From contig JAGYXB010000696.1 in the NCBI GenBank assembly GCA_022495005.1, positions 186,001 through 250,000 of the forward strand: a DNA stretch of 64,000 nucleotides, read 5' to 3'. This DNA is from Rhyacophila brunnea. Lineage: Eukaryota > Arthropoda > Insecta > Trichoptera > Rhyacophilidae. Below, piece after piece: positions 43,942 through 56,930 of the stretch. Made by a program: the position numbers and the translations under genes. The first letter of the stretch is position 1. Every line of letters starts with the position of its first letter. The notes below the pieces were generated by a model, which made no database searches, was not told the DNA's origin, and saw only the letters and a list, made by a program, of their open reading frames with translations.

Positions 43942-44476
43942 CATGCTCGTCGAAGGTCAAAATTGAGTTTTTATTTTATTTTCAAACCATGATCCTGGAC
44001 ACTCCTTAAACGTTGTAGATAATCTATTTATATAATTTTGAAGCCTTATTATTCTTTATATTTATTTTTGCCTAATTTATATTTGCCTAATTCTTGTAAA
44101 ATTTGGGATCACAGAGATTATCAATATAATTTTTTATCGTGAATATTTTACAAAAATTATCTCGTAATAAATTATACTAATGGTTTTATAAATGCGTTTA
44201 ATAATTAATAAACGTAAAAAATCTTAACACCACTGCACAGTTATGTACCGAAATATGACTATATTCTAAAACATTAGAGCGAGAGGTTTAAAAGAATACT
44301 ATTTTATGTAACAAAAATACTTTATGCAGTCATCAAATGTTTAAAATAACTATAAAGGATAATAAGGCTTCAAAATTATATACATAGATTATATACAACG
44401 TTTAAGGAGTGTCTAGGATCATGGTTTGAAAATACAATAACAACTCAATTTTGACCTACGACGAGCACGTGGGCCG
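43942..44476. mobile_element. Palindromic TTAA element (copy 2, shortened)
   Basis: The left arm starts CATGCTCGTCGAAGGTCAAA and the right arm ends CGACGAGCACG, followed by TTAA (44477-44480). It lacks most of the inner parts of both arms present at 55163. Its left G-run is lost. It lies between ATTCAACGAATAATTCACAA-type motifs at about 43886-43930 and 44490-44553, which are inverted relative to each other. Confidence 0.75.
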
Positions 44477-44553
44477 TTAAGTGTTTTCAAAATTATGTAT
44501 GTTCAATAATTAGAATGTTACATTCTTAAATCTTGTGAATTATTCTTTGAATA

Positions 44554-45282
44554 AAAAAAACAGTTAATTAAACATAATAGTTCAATAAGGATTTGGATAT
44601 GAAGTAGAGGAATTTGAAACGATTTTACGAAAATATTTCTTTTTTTAAACGAAATGGTCTAGTCATATAATATGAAAATAATATTGGAATTATTATTCTA
44701 TTTCGAATATAAATAATTCCAAATTCAAAAATAGAGACAAAAAAATGTACACAAATGGGGACCGCGTACTGGTCAACCCATTTACAGCTCGAGCCCTGCA
44801 GTGAATCCCTCAAACCGTGGTTTCTAAGATTGGTTCAATTAGTCAAGAGTCGTCATACGCAAACGGCGGTAATCCCCGCTACGGAGCAACTTAAGCCTTG
44901 TCTCTGTTGCGACAACTCTTCTTAACTAACCGTAGACTTTGGCGTAGCGAAATTTGCCTTGTAGTACGAATGGGATTAACATATTATTATTATGTATGAT
45001 GTTTCGCGTACAATTAATATGATGGTTGAATGTGTTCATAAAAGAGTATACTAGTCAAAGGAATTATTTTTAATGAAAGTTTCTTTTCATCACACATATT
45101 TAAAAATACAGTTTTGAATAAACAATAATAGGTAGACATACAACCACAGAACAGATTAATAAATATAATTCCGATAAGCTATAATACCCTAATATACTAT
45201 ATTTTGAATGTGTGAGTGTCCTACGAAAATGAACCACACATTATAGAGGTGCAATAGTGTGTGTTGCAAGCTTCAAATACAC
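44554..45282. other. Unassigned DNA
   Basis: A slightly GC-richer patch at 44750-44950 has no supported frame. Nothing else is seen. Confidence 0.35.
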
Positions 45283-45801
45283 CAATACTGTGGTGTTCGA
45301 TGTGTGGGTTATGGTGTTGAGGATAATGATAAAGAAGTCGAAGATGTATGCAGGAGCGAGTTTTATTAGCAGCGTAACGATCGGTAGAATAGTATAAATA
45401 CAATGACAGTACATATGATCTACTGAGATAGTTACGAGCCAGGTACTTAGATTCGAGTGACATTTTGATAAATCAATATTCGTTATTTATACGGTCAAAA
45501 GTAATACATAAACATTATTTTCCTGTGCATAATTAAATTGAACAAGTCAGCGGTTTAAATACGAGTAGCTTGTGAACAATATTTATTATTACAGTCATAA
45601 TACAATATGATACTATGGGAAAGGATTTTTCGACTAATTTTCTATTGCGATACCGTATTTTATATCGCCAATCAATCTGCTGATAAGGCTAAACAGTAAA
45701 CTTGTTTACCGTTATATGAGTCGCTGAGAAATTATTATTTCGATCGAATAATTTGATATATTAAAAATAGATATTTGAACGCTAATATACTGACAGCTAC
45801 A
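45283..45801 (-). mobile_element. LTR copy without the nested MITE
   Basis: Reverse complement of the LTR at 25365-26281: it starts TGTAGCTGTCAGTATATTAG (from 45801) and continues through GTCACTCGAATCTAAGTACC. At the position of the MITE it reads uninterrupted ACTGTCATTGTATTTATACT. The 3' terminus and target duplication are not clear, so it may be truncated. Confidence 0.65.
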
Positions 45802-46129
45802 ATTGCTAGCGCGTCAGTGAATAAGCCAAGAACATTTGTCAGAACGAAGAATAAGCGTATTCTTAACACGTGTTTAAGTTTATCTCATATTGTTCCACAT
45901 TCAAGATCGGTTGCCTGTTACTCCACACCCGTTACATATTTATTCAGGTCCCATTATTTATGAGTTTCCTATATACAGCAGTGGTGTGCTGTCCATAAAT
46001 GCTGTAAATACGAAGCATCTCCAGAAATAATCGATAAACTACTAAAGATGTAGTAATAGTATGTATTTATTGTATAATTACTTTATAATATTATTACATA
46101 ATATGTAGGTTAGATACATATTTTAAAAA
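45802..46129. other. Unassigned DNA
   Basis: CAGCAGTGGTGTGCTGTCC (about 45977-45995) resembles a hAT-type end with no partner found. Nothing else is seen. Confidence 0.3.
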
Positions 46130-46265
46130 GACTTGTGAGAAATCTATAACCACTAGTAAAATCTTTTTGAAAAAATACGACACCCAGCAGAATTCAAACA
46201 CATATGCTCAGACCAATAAGCCATACGTACTTATCTTATCTCATTACGATGAAATTAATTAAAGT
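46130..46265 (-). mobile_element. SINE family A, partial
   Basis: The minus strand shows the A-box region TATGGCTTATTGGTCTGAGC and B box GTTTGAATTCTGCTGGGTG. The tail includes TCTCACAAGTCTTTTTAAAA. The leader is truncated or diverged. Confidence 0.6.
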
Positions 46266-47662
46266 AATTGTTTTTACAATAAAGTAAATAAATTGGCTGA
46301 TACGTAATGAATGTATTAAGTACTTACGTGTAATGAGGAAAGGTAAGGTCCTAAGGCGCAAAGCCCACAGAAATTTGCTTAGCTTGTACCTCATACAACT
46401 CATTGATACCCCCTAACCCGGACCCGGAAACCCCCCCCCCCCCACTCCCTTGTAGGATACACGTTGTACACACACTTTCTAAAAGAAAGCGAAATAGAAG
46501 ATTTATTCATTTTCCACTGCGTCTGAATCTCATGACCTTCTTAACGGATCGAGCCCACTCCTTTCGGCATTCTACGACACGCAAGGCTTGTTGCTATAGA
46601 AAACCCGTGGCACTCATAAGCCGGTCTAGGCCATCCAATATTTGCTATAATATTCTGATACGCCATGTTTTAAGACAGAACAGCGCGGACGATACAAATG
46701 AACACTAACGATTCTAATAATTATGACCGCTTGGCCACGCGCATTCGTGGATGAGACACGGTCGCTATATCTCATACAGCACCCAAAGTTATAGCTTCTA
46801 ATTAGTGTTCATCTCAAAGTGTCTGGGTATGGATAATGTAACCGGAAATGTCCGCGGTTGAAGCGACGAGAACCTATAATAAGCAGTAGTCGGGGTAATA
46901 ATGGAAGTCAGTGGCGCCTGCTAGATTTTCTTATCACCCTACCACTGCATCATAAATTATGATAGATTTTTTTCTTAATGGATCCCCCTTAAAAAAATCC
47001 CTATGCACGCCTGTCTGTTAGTGTTTATGGTTAATCAGAATTTTATAATGCATGTTTTAAAAATGCCAAACTATTAAAATTCTTTGGAATTTGAATCAGG
47101 TAGGAAAATGCACACATTTAAAATCCTGATAGAAAATAAAATACCTACACTCAAATAAATTGTATTTTAAATTCGGCATACTTAACATTTTTTGTAAAAG
47201 AAGTCGTTTTTAGCATTTATATTAATTGTTATCAAATAATCAAACGAGAACTTAATATTGCCATAATATGTTACAACATAATAATAATATCCTAATGGAT
47301 TAAACTTTACACATTTCTTTGTTCAATGAATACAAATAGTATGCCATAATATGCAGGTTAAAGATGCGATCTCAACAATAATGTATTTTCAAACAGGTAT
47401 GATAATAATATGTTTTTGATGTTTTCCAAATTATGTACGACTTTAATATTCAAAAATGCATATTATTATTCATTCGACACTCACTGCCATCTAGCGTTAT
47501 CAAAGTTAAGGTATTGTAAATTATACCTCATAATAATAAAAATATTATGTTTCAGTCATGAGTATGAGAAATGTGATAAATGATGTTATTTCACGTTGAT
47601 AAAAAAATATTCGTTTTATGTTATATTATTTTTGTAATATAAATGCCCATATATATGTTACG
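46266..47662. other. Unassigned; GC-richer segment 46380-46930
   Basis: A polyC tract lies at about 46430-46442, and a 101-codon frame at 46403-46708 begins in it and shows no domain. CAGTGGCGCCTGCTAG (46910) and, inverted, CAGGCGTGCATAGGG (about 47001-47015) may be ends of a decayed hAT-like element. No duplication supports it. Confidence 0.3.
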
Positions 47663-47959
47663 CCGAATGTGTAAAATTGCCTATTTCATGAAAAATGCAA
47701 CCTTACCTAACATAACCTAATAATAATAATATTAAATAATGTTATAATTATATTATGTCCAATTATAACTAATAAAACCATCCGTATTAAATTTACTTTT
47801 TCTACTGTTATGTTGACAGTTTAAGAATTCCGTACGCTGCCGAATTCACGCACTCGGCAGATAATTTGCTTAATTCATGAATAAGGCAACGAACTTGCAT
47901 TTTTCATGAATTAGGCAAAATTTTGCCGATTTCATGCAATACGCAATTCACACATTCGG
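47663..47959. mobile_element. TIR element with four 24-bp palindromic iterons
   Basis: The left end CCGAATGTGTAAAATTGC and inverted right end CCGAATGTGTGAATTGC delimit the element. It holds four 24-bp units of the form TTGC-N2-ATTTCATGAAAT-N2-GCAA, with variations, at 47677-47700, 47866-47889, 47895-47918 and 47923-47946. Each unit is itself an imperfect palindrome. There is no coding capacity. Confidence 0.65.
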
Positions 47960-50394
47960 TATTTGAAAAAAATGTAAAATATTAAGTCACATGAATTTGG
48001 TATTTGAAATATATTTAAATATTTAGATATACATACTTAAAATACAATAAATTAAATTTGATATTAAATAAAAATGATTCCGTGATAATGTAATATTAAG
48101 TAGGTTGTTATAATAATGTTTAAAACGTTCGTTATCTTGTGTGCGCATTTAAAGTCCCTGACAATCGAGATTATGAAGAAGTTGTCTTAAGTATCTATAA
48201 ATCTTACAAAACGGACCACAGAATTGTCGAAGTTCTAACATTATCAAGTAATTTGAAACCAATAAATCCAAAATCAAAATCCTCTTCAAGTCGGATCCCA
48301 CTATCATCTTAGGCGGGAAGATGTAGGCGGCCGGGTGATTTTCTTCTATCTCAGTATAAACGGGTGACGTGCTCCTTGGAAAGGGACGTTAAAAGGGTGA
48401 GGGGCGCTAAATGTGGAGGGGGCGGTAAAGGGGTGAGGTGCCTCCGAGGGGCGGTTTTGAATTGAGTTTGAGCCAATTAAAGTAATCGCCGTTACAGCTA
48501 GCAGTTATAAGGATTAGTACTGCAGAATACCAAGGGCCAAATCCTATTATTTATTGCGCGATATTATTTTGCGGGTTTCGCATTCAGAACGCCACTAGTT
48601 GACATGCTATATTAGATTTATTATTAGTTACATTTTTAAGCAGACGTGTCCAAGAATGAAATGGATTAAACTACTTTAAATATTTAGCTGTATTATGATT
48701 TATATTTATCATTTTAGTCCATTATAATACTCAATTAATGCTATATTTATCATATTTCCATTTGATGATACTCATTAGAGCCTTATGTGTAAAATGGATT
48801 AGTACGCTAGGTATTATTTAGATATGTACAAAAAAAAATTACTTATTAATTAAAATATATATATACACTTGAGTGTCAATTTGTATCATCTACGCCGCGT
48901 TGATCAGTCTTTTTGCAGGCATACTAATAATATAAGTAATATTCAATTCAAATAAATATTGTGTGATTTTTTTGTACCAAAAAGCGGTCTAGACCTAATG
49001 ACTCCCCCTCCACTTAATTCTTGTTTGATCGTTTGTATTCTACACAACGCTATATATTTTTTCAAAATTAATGTTAATTTAATTAATATTATTGGTAACA
49101 TGTAATTTAACCAAGTACGTACCTACACAATCACTGCCAACCTTTTAATAACCTTTCAATTACCACATTTAAATAACAATTTAATTATATCTAATGGCCA
49201 ATGACTCCAAACGCGCCAGTCGCGGTATTGGCACTAAATGAGTTAATTAATTAACATCATTTTAAATTAAATAAGACATCATAATTTCACACAGTTTCGT
49301 TCCTGTTTTATTTTTTAAATGAACAATCACACACGTACTTGCAGTGAGATTCGATAATTAGATAAAATAATCCATTTAATATTGACAAAATTACATATCT
49401 ACCTACTAATTTGTGTCTTAATTGAGCAATAAGGTAGAATCGTAGGAGTACAGACTTGATAATAGTTGTTTTAAACACCAAATCGTTATCGATAAAAAAT
49501 GTGAAACTTAATGTTATATCATAATATTATAAATAAAACCTTTATTTTTCTAGCTTGAGTAGGGGATTATAACATTTTTTATTCTAAATATACTATAATT
49601 ACTATTTTATTACGTATTTTATATCTGACGCTGTCATTTACAATTTAAATATAAAAATTTGCATATGAACTATTACTTAACAATAAACTAACATAATTAA
49701 ATAATCAAAACTGATTTTATTGCATGGAAAAGAGTGATTAGGAAGATTTACTGTTATTTTTAATATAGATCCGGTTTTTAAGCAAAATTTAAAGAGTCCA
49801 ATCAACTCTTGACAGTAAACCAAAAATAATAAATTCTCCTCGAACTTACATAGTAGCAGAGGCTTACAAATTGTAATATTTCACCATAGCGCGATCGTCT
49901 CGATAGCTCGGGATTATCACCGAAAGGGCGAAGACGTTAGCCACGTCAAACAGATTTACTGTTTTAACTAACTGCCTAGTTCCGCGCGAGAAAAAACGAG
50001 ATAACTCCAAGCAGAATGGACCCAACGTGAAATTGCTGTGAGGAAATCTATCGACAGTGACTGCTATAAATCTGTATGATAACTACTTCAGAGGCATCTC
50101 GCAACGTCGGCTGGTGTATATTTTCCAGACAGTGTTGAAAGCATTGTTATTTCAGAAAAACACTTAACATATGAATAAGCTTGTTTTATGGCAAAGAAAA
50201 GTAATTTATTTTTACTGCTCCAAGTAAGCGTAGTTGCTACTAAATTGCTCACCAATCCAAGAAGCAAAACACCCTTTTTTAGTATACTATTTTTTTGTAT
50301 AGTTTTTTTTATAAATTTGCCCTTCATAACTAATGGCTAATGATATAGTAACAGTTATCTTTCAAAAGCCCAATATTAGGGGGAAAAATAGAAC
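47960..50394. other. Unassigned; GC-richer patch and one short frame
   Basis: 48300-48470 is G-rich (GAGGGGGCGGTAAAGGGGTG). A 79-codon minus frame (50088-50327, starting MKGKFIKKTIQKNSILKKGV) begins with a basic, then hydrophobic stretch resembling a signal peptide. There is no homology I recognise and no gene context, so it is likely fortuitous. The rest is AT-rich. Confidence 0.25.
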
Positions 50395-50620
50395 CATGAA
50401 GTAGAGATGGACAGGCCATATTGGTTTAATCACATAGCATCGCTGTACAAATCTCTTCATCCAGTGGTACCCAATACATATTAAAAAAACGCCGCATAAT
50501 TGATGATAGGTATAATCAAGTTTATCAAAAGTGCTAGACAAGGAATAACCGAAAACAAGGAGAGGCCATCGCCAAGCAGTAAATTGAAAATGACTGAGAT
50601 GATAATAATGATGATATGAA
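50395..50620 (+). pseudogene. LINE reverse transcriptase C-terminal relic
   Basis: One frame reads RWTGHIGLIT, stop, HRCTNLFIQWYP. This matches the WAGxIARxxxxxWTNAxIQWYP block at 28760. Further on, RKQGEAIAKQ is followed by a stop and an AATGATGAT-type run, matching the family's 3' end. A second partial tail (RQQGEAKANE) occurs at about 50729-50760. Several frameshifts and stops are present. Confidence 0.6.
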
Positions 50621-50878
50621 TAAAAATGTTAATCAAGTTGTTAATAGCATTAACATGATTTCGAATACAAAGAAAAATACAAACCTATCAATTTCTTGTC
50701 AACATTAAAAACAATTACCAAGAAAAAAGACAGCAAGGAGAGGCCAAGGCCAATGAGTCGAGGGTGGCTACGATAATTATGATTTTTTTTTTAAATACAT
50801 ACATAGGTGCCTTATTTAAGCCATAATTATTGTTGTTTTTTTATTTTATTTCTAATATATATAAAACTATTTTTGCTC

Positions 50879-51010
50879 CGTTTTTTTTCTCTACCTATTT
50901 TTTTTCTAACTGATTACTTGTACTATTTATTCTAAATGTCATGTTGTGAACGTCCTGAATTAATAATTTGTTATGTACTCAACGTGTATTTTTTAAACAA
51001 ATAATCAAAT
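50879..51010 (+). mobile_element. LINE 3' UTR fragment, diverged
   Basis: CTAAATGTCATGTTGTGAAC and GTCCTGAATTAATAATTTGT align with the 3' UTR of the LINE at 36282-36735 and the fragment at 12320-12640. The upstream border is unclear. Confidence 0.5.
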
Positions 51011-54000
51011 TGTAAATGACACGTTGAGATCCATAGACACTACACAAATTTTAGCTAATTAATTAAGATTGGGAGACTATGCTGCCTAGGCTATGTACGC
51101 CGTATGGACGACAATATAACGATAAAGAGAGTGATGTAGTTGGTAGAATACTACAATAATTTGCAAAAGAAAATGAATGCCATTGGCTAGCTGCTAGATA
51201 AAGGGTACTACTTTAGAGGACCGTTTGCTTACAGGCACCCTAGTACCGATTCGGCTTGCAGTAATTTTTTGTTACGAATAGAGTTGATGGAGAAATTCTA
51301 GACCTACCCTAATTTTCTATTAATCAAATTCAAATAATACAATTTAAAAAAAAAAACAGACAAATACCATGTTTAAAAATGTTCTTTGATTCATCTGTTC
51401 TATTTTTTTTGTAAGTATCTATTTTATTTAGCATAATATGAACCTAGGTAGCACTTATATACTTTTTAATGATGATGGATTTTTATTGAAAAGAAAAAAT
51501 GAATATTTCGTTATGCAGTATATACCTAGTACCTATTAAGCAACCAAATTATATTTTTATGAATAATGTCATAGCTTACATATCTTCTAAAATAATAAAA
51601 ATCACTCATATATTAGAAACCTTAACATAGGTACTCAGACTATCTATTAAATAAAATAGATTTATCTTCAAATTCCATCACACGTTATAAAACTACGGAT
51701 TCCATCCAGTGGCGTGCTGTCTCTTCCTCTCAAAACGTTCACGTCTCAATTCCAGCATTTCCAACGGAGCTTGTGGCGCGGCTCCCATCTCCCATGCCTT
51801 CAGCTTTGCGGAATTTTAGTGCCTCTTTCCTTGACGCGGATTTGTTGACTGTGACGTCTCGGTATCTCTAATTCCCTTCTACGGGGCTCCATCCTTCTCA
51901 CGTTTCAGTGGCGCGACGCTTCGTTAGGAAGGGGCATATACATTACGGGTAAACATTAAAATAAACATATTATAATTCTCTACATGACAAAAGTATTAGG
52001 TACGTATAAATATTAATTATTACATATTCGATAGAAATTTTCCAGATTTTTTTATTTACTGATTCAAAATACAACAGAAGCTTTGCAATTTTAGTGACTG
52101 TATATTATTTGTATATTGTCTGAAGAAGTGGGCCGCAGGTTCCACCCCGTGGCTGGCAGAAAATATGTTGTTTTTTTTCAATGTATGTTTGATCCAGTGC
52201 AATAATTTAATAAAACTGGCAAATGGTCAACAACACGCCCTGATATAGAAACTATTTATTTTACTTTAATTGTGTAAATGCTTGTCTGCTCCGCTAAGTA
52301 GTGAAAACAGTAATCTATATTTTGTAGTAAAAAAAACCCATTTAATTTAAAAACCTACAATGAATATCTATAATAAAATTAAACGAGTGACTATATATAA
52401 TTATTACATTATATTATATAAAATGAAACAATTTTAAAATATTATCAAAAAAATGAGTTTTTGGTTTCATAAATCATTATCAATTTGATTATATGTAATT
52501 AATACAGGGATACCAAAGTATAAATGAGATTTGAACAGTGTTTTATTGTTTATAAATAAAAGATGCGTCAACAATACGAAAACAGCATACAGGCAGTGGC
52601 AAGGTAGTGGGAAATTATTGTAAAAAAACAAAAATTAATATATTAGTAAAATAATGTTCTTTATTCTTCGTAGCATATTATTTATTTTATTGAAAATGCA
52701 TACACCTCCTCTTGGGAATTAAACGTCACGTTACTGGGCGATTCTATGTTTTCATCCAAAATCACAGCGCATGTGGAATAACACCCGTATATCTTAAGGG
52801 AAATGGCTCGAAATGTCTCTGGCATTAGCTGAGGCAATTGTAATGATTAGGCAGATTTATTGGGGTTGGATTTCACCTAGGGTAGATACATACGTCACAG
52901 CGACTCTATCTAGAAATTGCCCATTTTAATAGGGATCATTGATATGTTTGTATAAATTTGATGTCACCATTTGATTAGAAAACAGTTGACGTTACTGAAC
53001 TGTGTAATAATTATTTAATTTATTTATTATAGGATGTTAGATATAATGTTTTAATACTATATACACTATTCGAGTACCTATTAGTGTAGATACCAATTTA
53101 AAACTTCATTATTTAAATATTCTATATTCTAAATGTACCTACATATGATACAGTTGTAAAATAGATATCGAGATTAAATAGTAGCATATCTATAATTTGA
53201 TAATAAAATTATGATAATATTATTAAATGATATTATTATTAGTTGTAAGTTAAATAAATTAAAACCATTAACTTCCAATCTATTTGATTATAAAAACATT
53301 AAATTTATTGGGTTTCTTACTTGTACAATAGTAAACGGGTTAAATGAAGCATCTCTAAAAATCGATATGCGTATATCATAATATGATCAAAGTTTTATTA
53401 AAATATACTTATGCATATTTTATGCGTAATTTTACACAGTAATTAATTATGTATAATTTTCAAAATCCGCCAATTTTTATATAAAATAAATCTTTAAAAA
53501 CTTATCGAATCAATTAATTAAAACAATACTAGTAGGTACCTAAGTGCTGATATATACACTATTCATTAGCTTATATCTATTGCAATATATGGTTTATTGG
53601 CTAATAAAAATGGGCATCTGTCTGTAATTTTAAAATACAATAAATTTATTGAATAATGAAACTAATATTCAAACCAACCACTTACGCTTAAAACATAAAA
53701 TCGTCGTTTATCATAAATAATATTGAATTTGTTTGAGTTTTTGAAAATAAATATCTCAAATTTTAGCATAGCCAAGGTTTTTATGTTCACTTTATCTTAC
53801 TTTACACCAATTCAAAAGTAATAATTATTGTTGGTTAAAATCAGAAAACAGATCTTCGTAAATGAGTTTTTCAAAAGTTTATTACAAGCCATCGACTAAG
53901 CGACTATTTTTACATTAAATAAAGAAGTGTCATGGACGTTTATTTTAAACGAATCGTAATTTTCTAGGTAACAAACTAAATTTATGTGACTCAGTTAACC

Positions 54001-54599
54001 ATATTTATATGATCCAAAAATAATTTGTTTGACTAAGAGCCGAAATTGGTTATACATATGTATATATAAAAAATATCATAGTATATACCTACATAATCCT
54101 TCTCCACATATTTTATATTATTTCTTCGTTTAAATAATTTACTTGATATTTTGTGGAAAAAAATATATATTCTACATGACAAAATTGATACAAGGAGTTC
54201 GTCAAAAAATTCGCTGTCTACACACTGTCATATTTGATCATTTTAATTAAAAATGTAAAAATGCATAAAAATGACTTGTCAAAATAAAATTGGCCAATTA
54301 AATTGGCTAGGACAAAAGGCTATTAAAATGATTAATTTACGCAAATTCAAGACAACTGACATCGTGTACGAACAATTTCTAAATTTCAAAACAAAAACAA
54401 TAGTCACTTTTTGCACAGAGAAATATTTTTTTTCCCAGGCGCTGTCTGGTTTTTTATTACCTTAATGAGAATGGATTATGAATTTCAATTAATGTCCTAT
54501 TAGTAAGACTAGATTTATGAATTTTAGATGAGACGTACGCAAGTACGTTTGAAATTAACATTGGCATTCAAACTGAAGTTTTGTTACTATATGTTTAAT
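51011..54599. other. Largest stretch without recognised elements
   Basis: Mostly AT-rich. Bases 51700-51950 are GC-richer and begin CAGTGGCGTGCTGTCTCTTC (51711); CAACACGCCCTG near 52230-52241 could be the inverted end of a decayed hAT-like element, without a duplication. Bases 52700-52940 are also GC-richer without a frame. The small frame at 54271-54465 shows no domain. Confidence 0.3.
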
Positions 54600-54835
54600 T
54601 TCTTCTAACGCTACGTTATACCCATATATTATTCTTTTTCTTGGTCGTACACTCATGGCCGAGGATCGTGACCACATTTGAATTTCGTCACCATTTGAGC
54701 AACCAAGACTTTTACATCCTTCTCGATATTCCGCTTCTCTCAGGGCAGAATGGATGGTGCCCCCCCGCCCAGTCAGCTCTTTCACTTGGTCGCTCCAGCG
54801 CGCAGGCGCATAATGATTTTTTTAAAACTGTATTT
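54600..54835 (-). pseudogene. LINE reverse transcriptase C-terminal relic
   Basis: The minus strand reads KELTGRGGTIHSALREAEYR in one frame, consistent with the RWxDQxKxxTGxxxxxALxxAxxR block near the end of several insect LINE proteins. A parallel frame gives VLVAQMVTKFKCGHDPRP and a stop, fitting the expected terminus. A frameshift separates the two, and nothing upstream remains. Confidence 0.55.
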
Positions 54836-55074
54836 ATTAATTAATTATATGCACAACATTATATCCACATAGAGAAAACGTTAATAAAATCCTTACAATA
54901 TTTTTATTTTAACATACATTATTTGAATAGGTTGTTTATCATATTTTTGTATTGGGGTATTATATTTGTTACAATAAGTTAACCGTCTGAACTGTCAAAA
55001 AGTGTTATGTTTTAACAGCACCCCTCTTGGCTATGTTAACTTTTAGAGCAATATAGACAATTTTGACAGTTTAG

Positions 55075-56930
55075 AATAATTACAAGATAAAAAAAACTTT
55101 CTATATACCACGTTTTTAAATTGTCTGTTGAATCATATAAACATGACAATTCTATGTATTAAGGGGGGACATGCTCATCGAAGGTCAAAATTGAGTTTTT
55201 ATTGTATTTTCAAACCATGATCCTGGACACTCCTTAAACGTTGTAGATAATCTATTTATATAATTTTGAAGCCTTATTATCCTTTATAGTTATTTTAAAC
55301 ATTTGATGACTGCATAAAGTATTTTGTTACATAAAATAGTATTCTTTTAAACCTCTCGCTCTAATGTTTTAGAATATAGTCATATTTCGGTACATAACTG
55401 TGCAGTGGTGTTAAGATTTTTACATTTATTAATTTTTAAACGCATTTATAAAACCATTAGTATAATTTATTACGAGATAATTTTTGTAAAATATTCATGA
55501 TAAAAAATTATTTTGATAATCTGTGATCCCAAATTTGACAAGAATTAGGCATTTTATTATTCAAAAAATCGGCAAGATTTACACATTTGAAGATGATTCT
55601 AAGGATATTTATTATAAGCTATGTCTTTGACCATTCAAGTGTGATAAACATTTTATGAATAATGATTGCTTTATAATAATTATTGACCTAAGAATAAGGT
55701 AGTGTTTTTTTGAAATACGACATTTCTTTTGTCATTCCCTAGTGATCAAGCTACAACATACGGCCGTAGCCATAAATTGACAAACTATAATTAAAGTAGG
55801 GAGTAAAATGATATTGACGCGCGTGTTTGAACATGTACCGTTTAAAAAAAAATAAAAAATTCGGTTAAGTACATGTTCAAACACGCGCGTTAACATAATT
55901 TTACTCCCTATTTTAATTATAGTTTGTCATTTTATGGCTACGGCCGTATGTTGTAGCTTAATTACTAGGGAATGACAAAAGAAATGGCGTATTTCAAAAA
56001 AACACTACCTTATTCTTAGGTCAATAATTATTATAAAGTAATCATTATTCATAAGATTTTTATCACACTTGAATGGTCAAAGACATAGCTTATAATAAGT
56101 ATCTTTAGAATCATCTTCAAATGTGTTAATCTTGCCGATTTTTTGAATAATAAAATGCCTAATTCTTGTCAAATTTGGGATCACAGAGATTATCAATATA
56201 TTTTTTATCGTGAATATTTTACAAAAATTATCTCGTAATAAATTATACTAATGGTTTTATAAATGCGTTTAAAATTAATAAATGTAAAAAATCTTAACAC
56301 CACTGCACAGTTATGTACCGAAATATGACTATATTCTAAAACATTAGAGCGAGAGGTTTAAAAAGAATACTATGTTATGTAACAAAAATACTTTATGCAG
56401 TCATCAAATGTTTAAAATAACTATAAAGGATAATAAGGCTTAAAAATTATATAAATAGATTATCCACAACGTTTAAGGAGTGTCCAGGATTATGGTTTGA
56501 AAATACAATAAAAACTCAATTTTGACCTTCGACGAGCATGTCCCCCCTTAATAAAAAAAATAATTGTACTTGGACAAAAATACTGAATAAATATAGAATA
56601 CAGAAATGTCATTTCGACATTTCATATTGATTTCCATAGTTACGCACGTATATATTAATAATTTAGTTGCTATAACCCCCTTTGCAAACAACAATAATAA
56701 CTTTCCACACAAAACAGAATTAACTGAAAAGTAATTGAATTCTGCTTAAAATGGCTAAAAGTACGCATTGTCGTCGTGTTCTGATATATCCTAAAAGTTT
56801 CAAATGTCCAGTTAGTCGGGAAGTTAGTTAAAAATCTTCAATCGTCCAATACAAATCTTGGACAAACAAGAAAAAAAATTATACTGGACACACAAGAAAA
56901 AATCTATACCGGACAAATAAGAATACGAGC
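55075..56930 (-). repeat. Dispersed repeat X (copy 3), interrupted by the TTAA palindrome
   Basis: Outside the insertion at 55163-56547, the sequence matches the reverse complement of 63271-63751. Shared segments are ATAATTACAAG and GACAATTCTATGTATTAA before the insertion, and AAATATAGAATAC and GTAACGCACGTATATATT-type blocks after it. Its far end carries repeated TTTGTCC motifs. Confidence 0.75.
55163..56547. mobile_element. Full-length palindromic TTAA element (1385 bp)
   Basis: It is flanked by TTAA on both sides (55159-55162 and 56548-56551). It begins GGGGGGACATGCTCATCGAA and ends with the inverse. The two arms, roughly 690 bp each, are inverted copies almost throughout, meeting near 55840-55865 in an A-rich loop. 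Arms share CATGATCCTGGACACTCCTT and GGCTACGGCCGTATGTTGTA. It has no coding capacity. The TTAA target resembles piggyBac-type insertion; that assignment is inference. Confidence 0.9.

Noticed and set aside
46909..47016. hAT-like element from CAGTGGCGCC to GCACGCCTG
   Set aside because: The ends resemble hAT termini but the flanking 8-mers do not match and the inverted similarity is short.
47663..47959. CRISPR-like array of palindromic repeats
   Set aside because: Only four diverged units with irregular spacing, eukaryotic context, no cas genes and inverted terminal repeats around them.
50088..50327. Small secreted protein (signal-peptide-like start)
   Set aside because: The hydrophobic start is easily produced by AT-rich codons; no promoter, splice site or homology was seen.
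51711..52241. hAT-like element from CAGTGGCGTG to CACGCCCTG
   Set aside because: Plausible ends but no target duplication and no second copy; kept only as a note in the unassigned segment.
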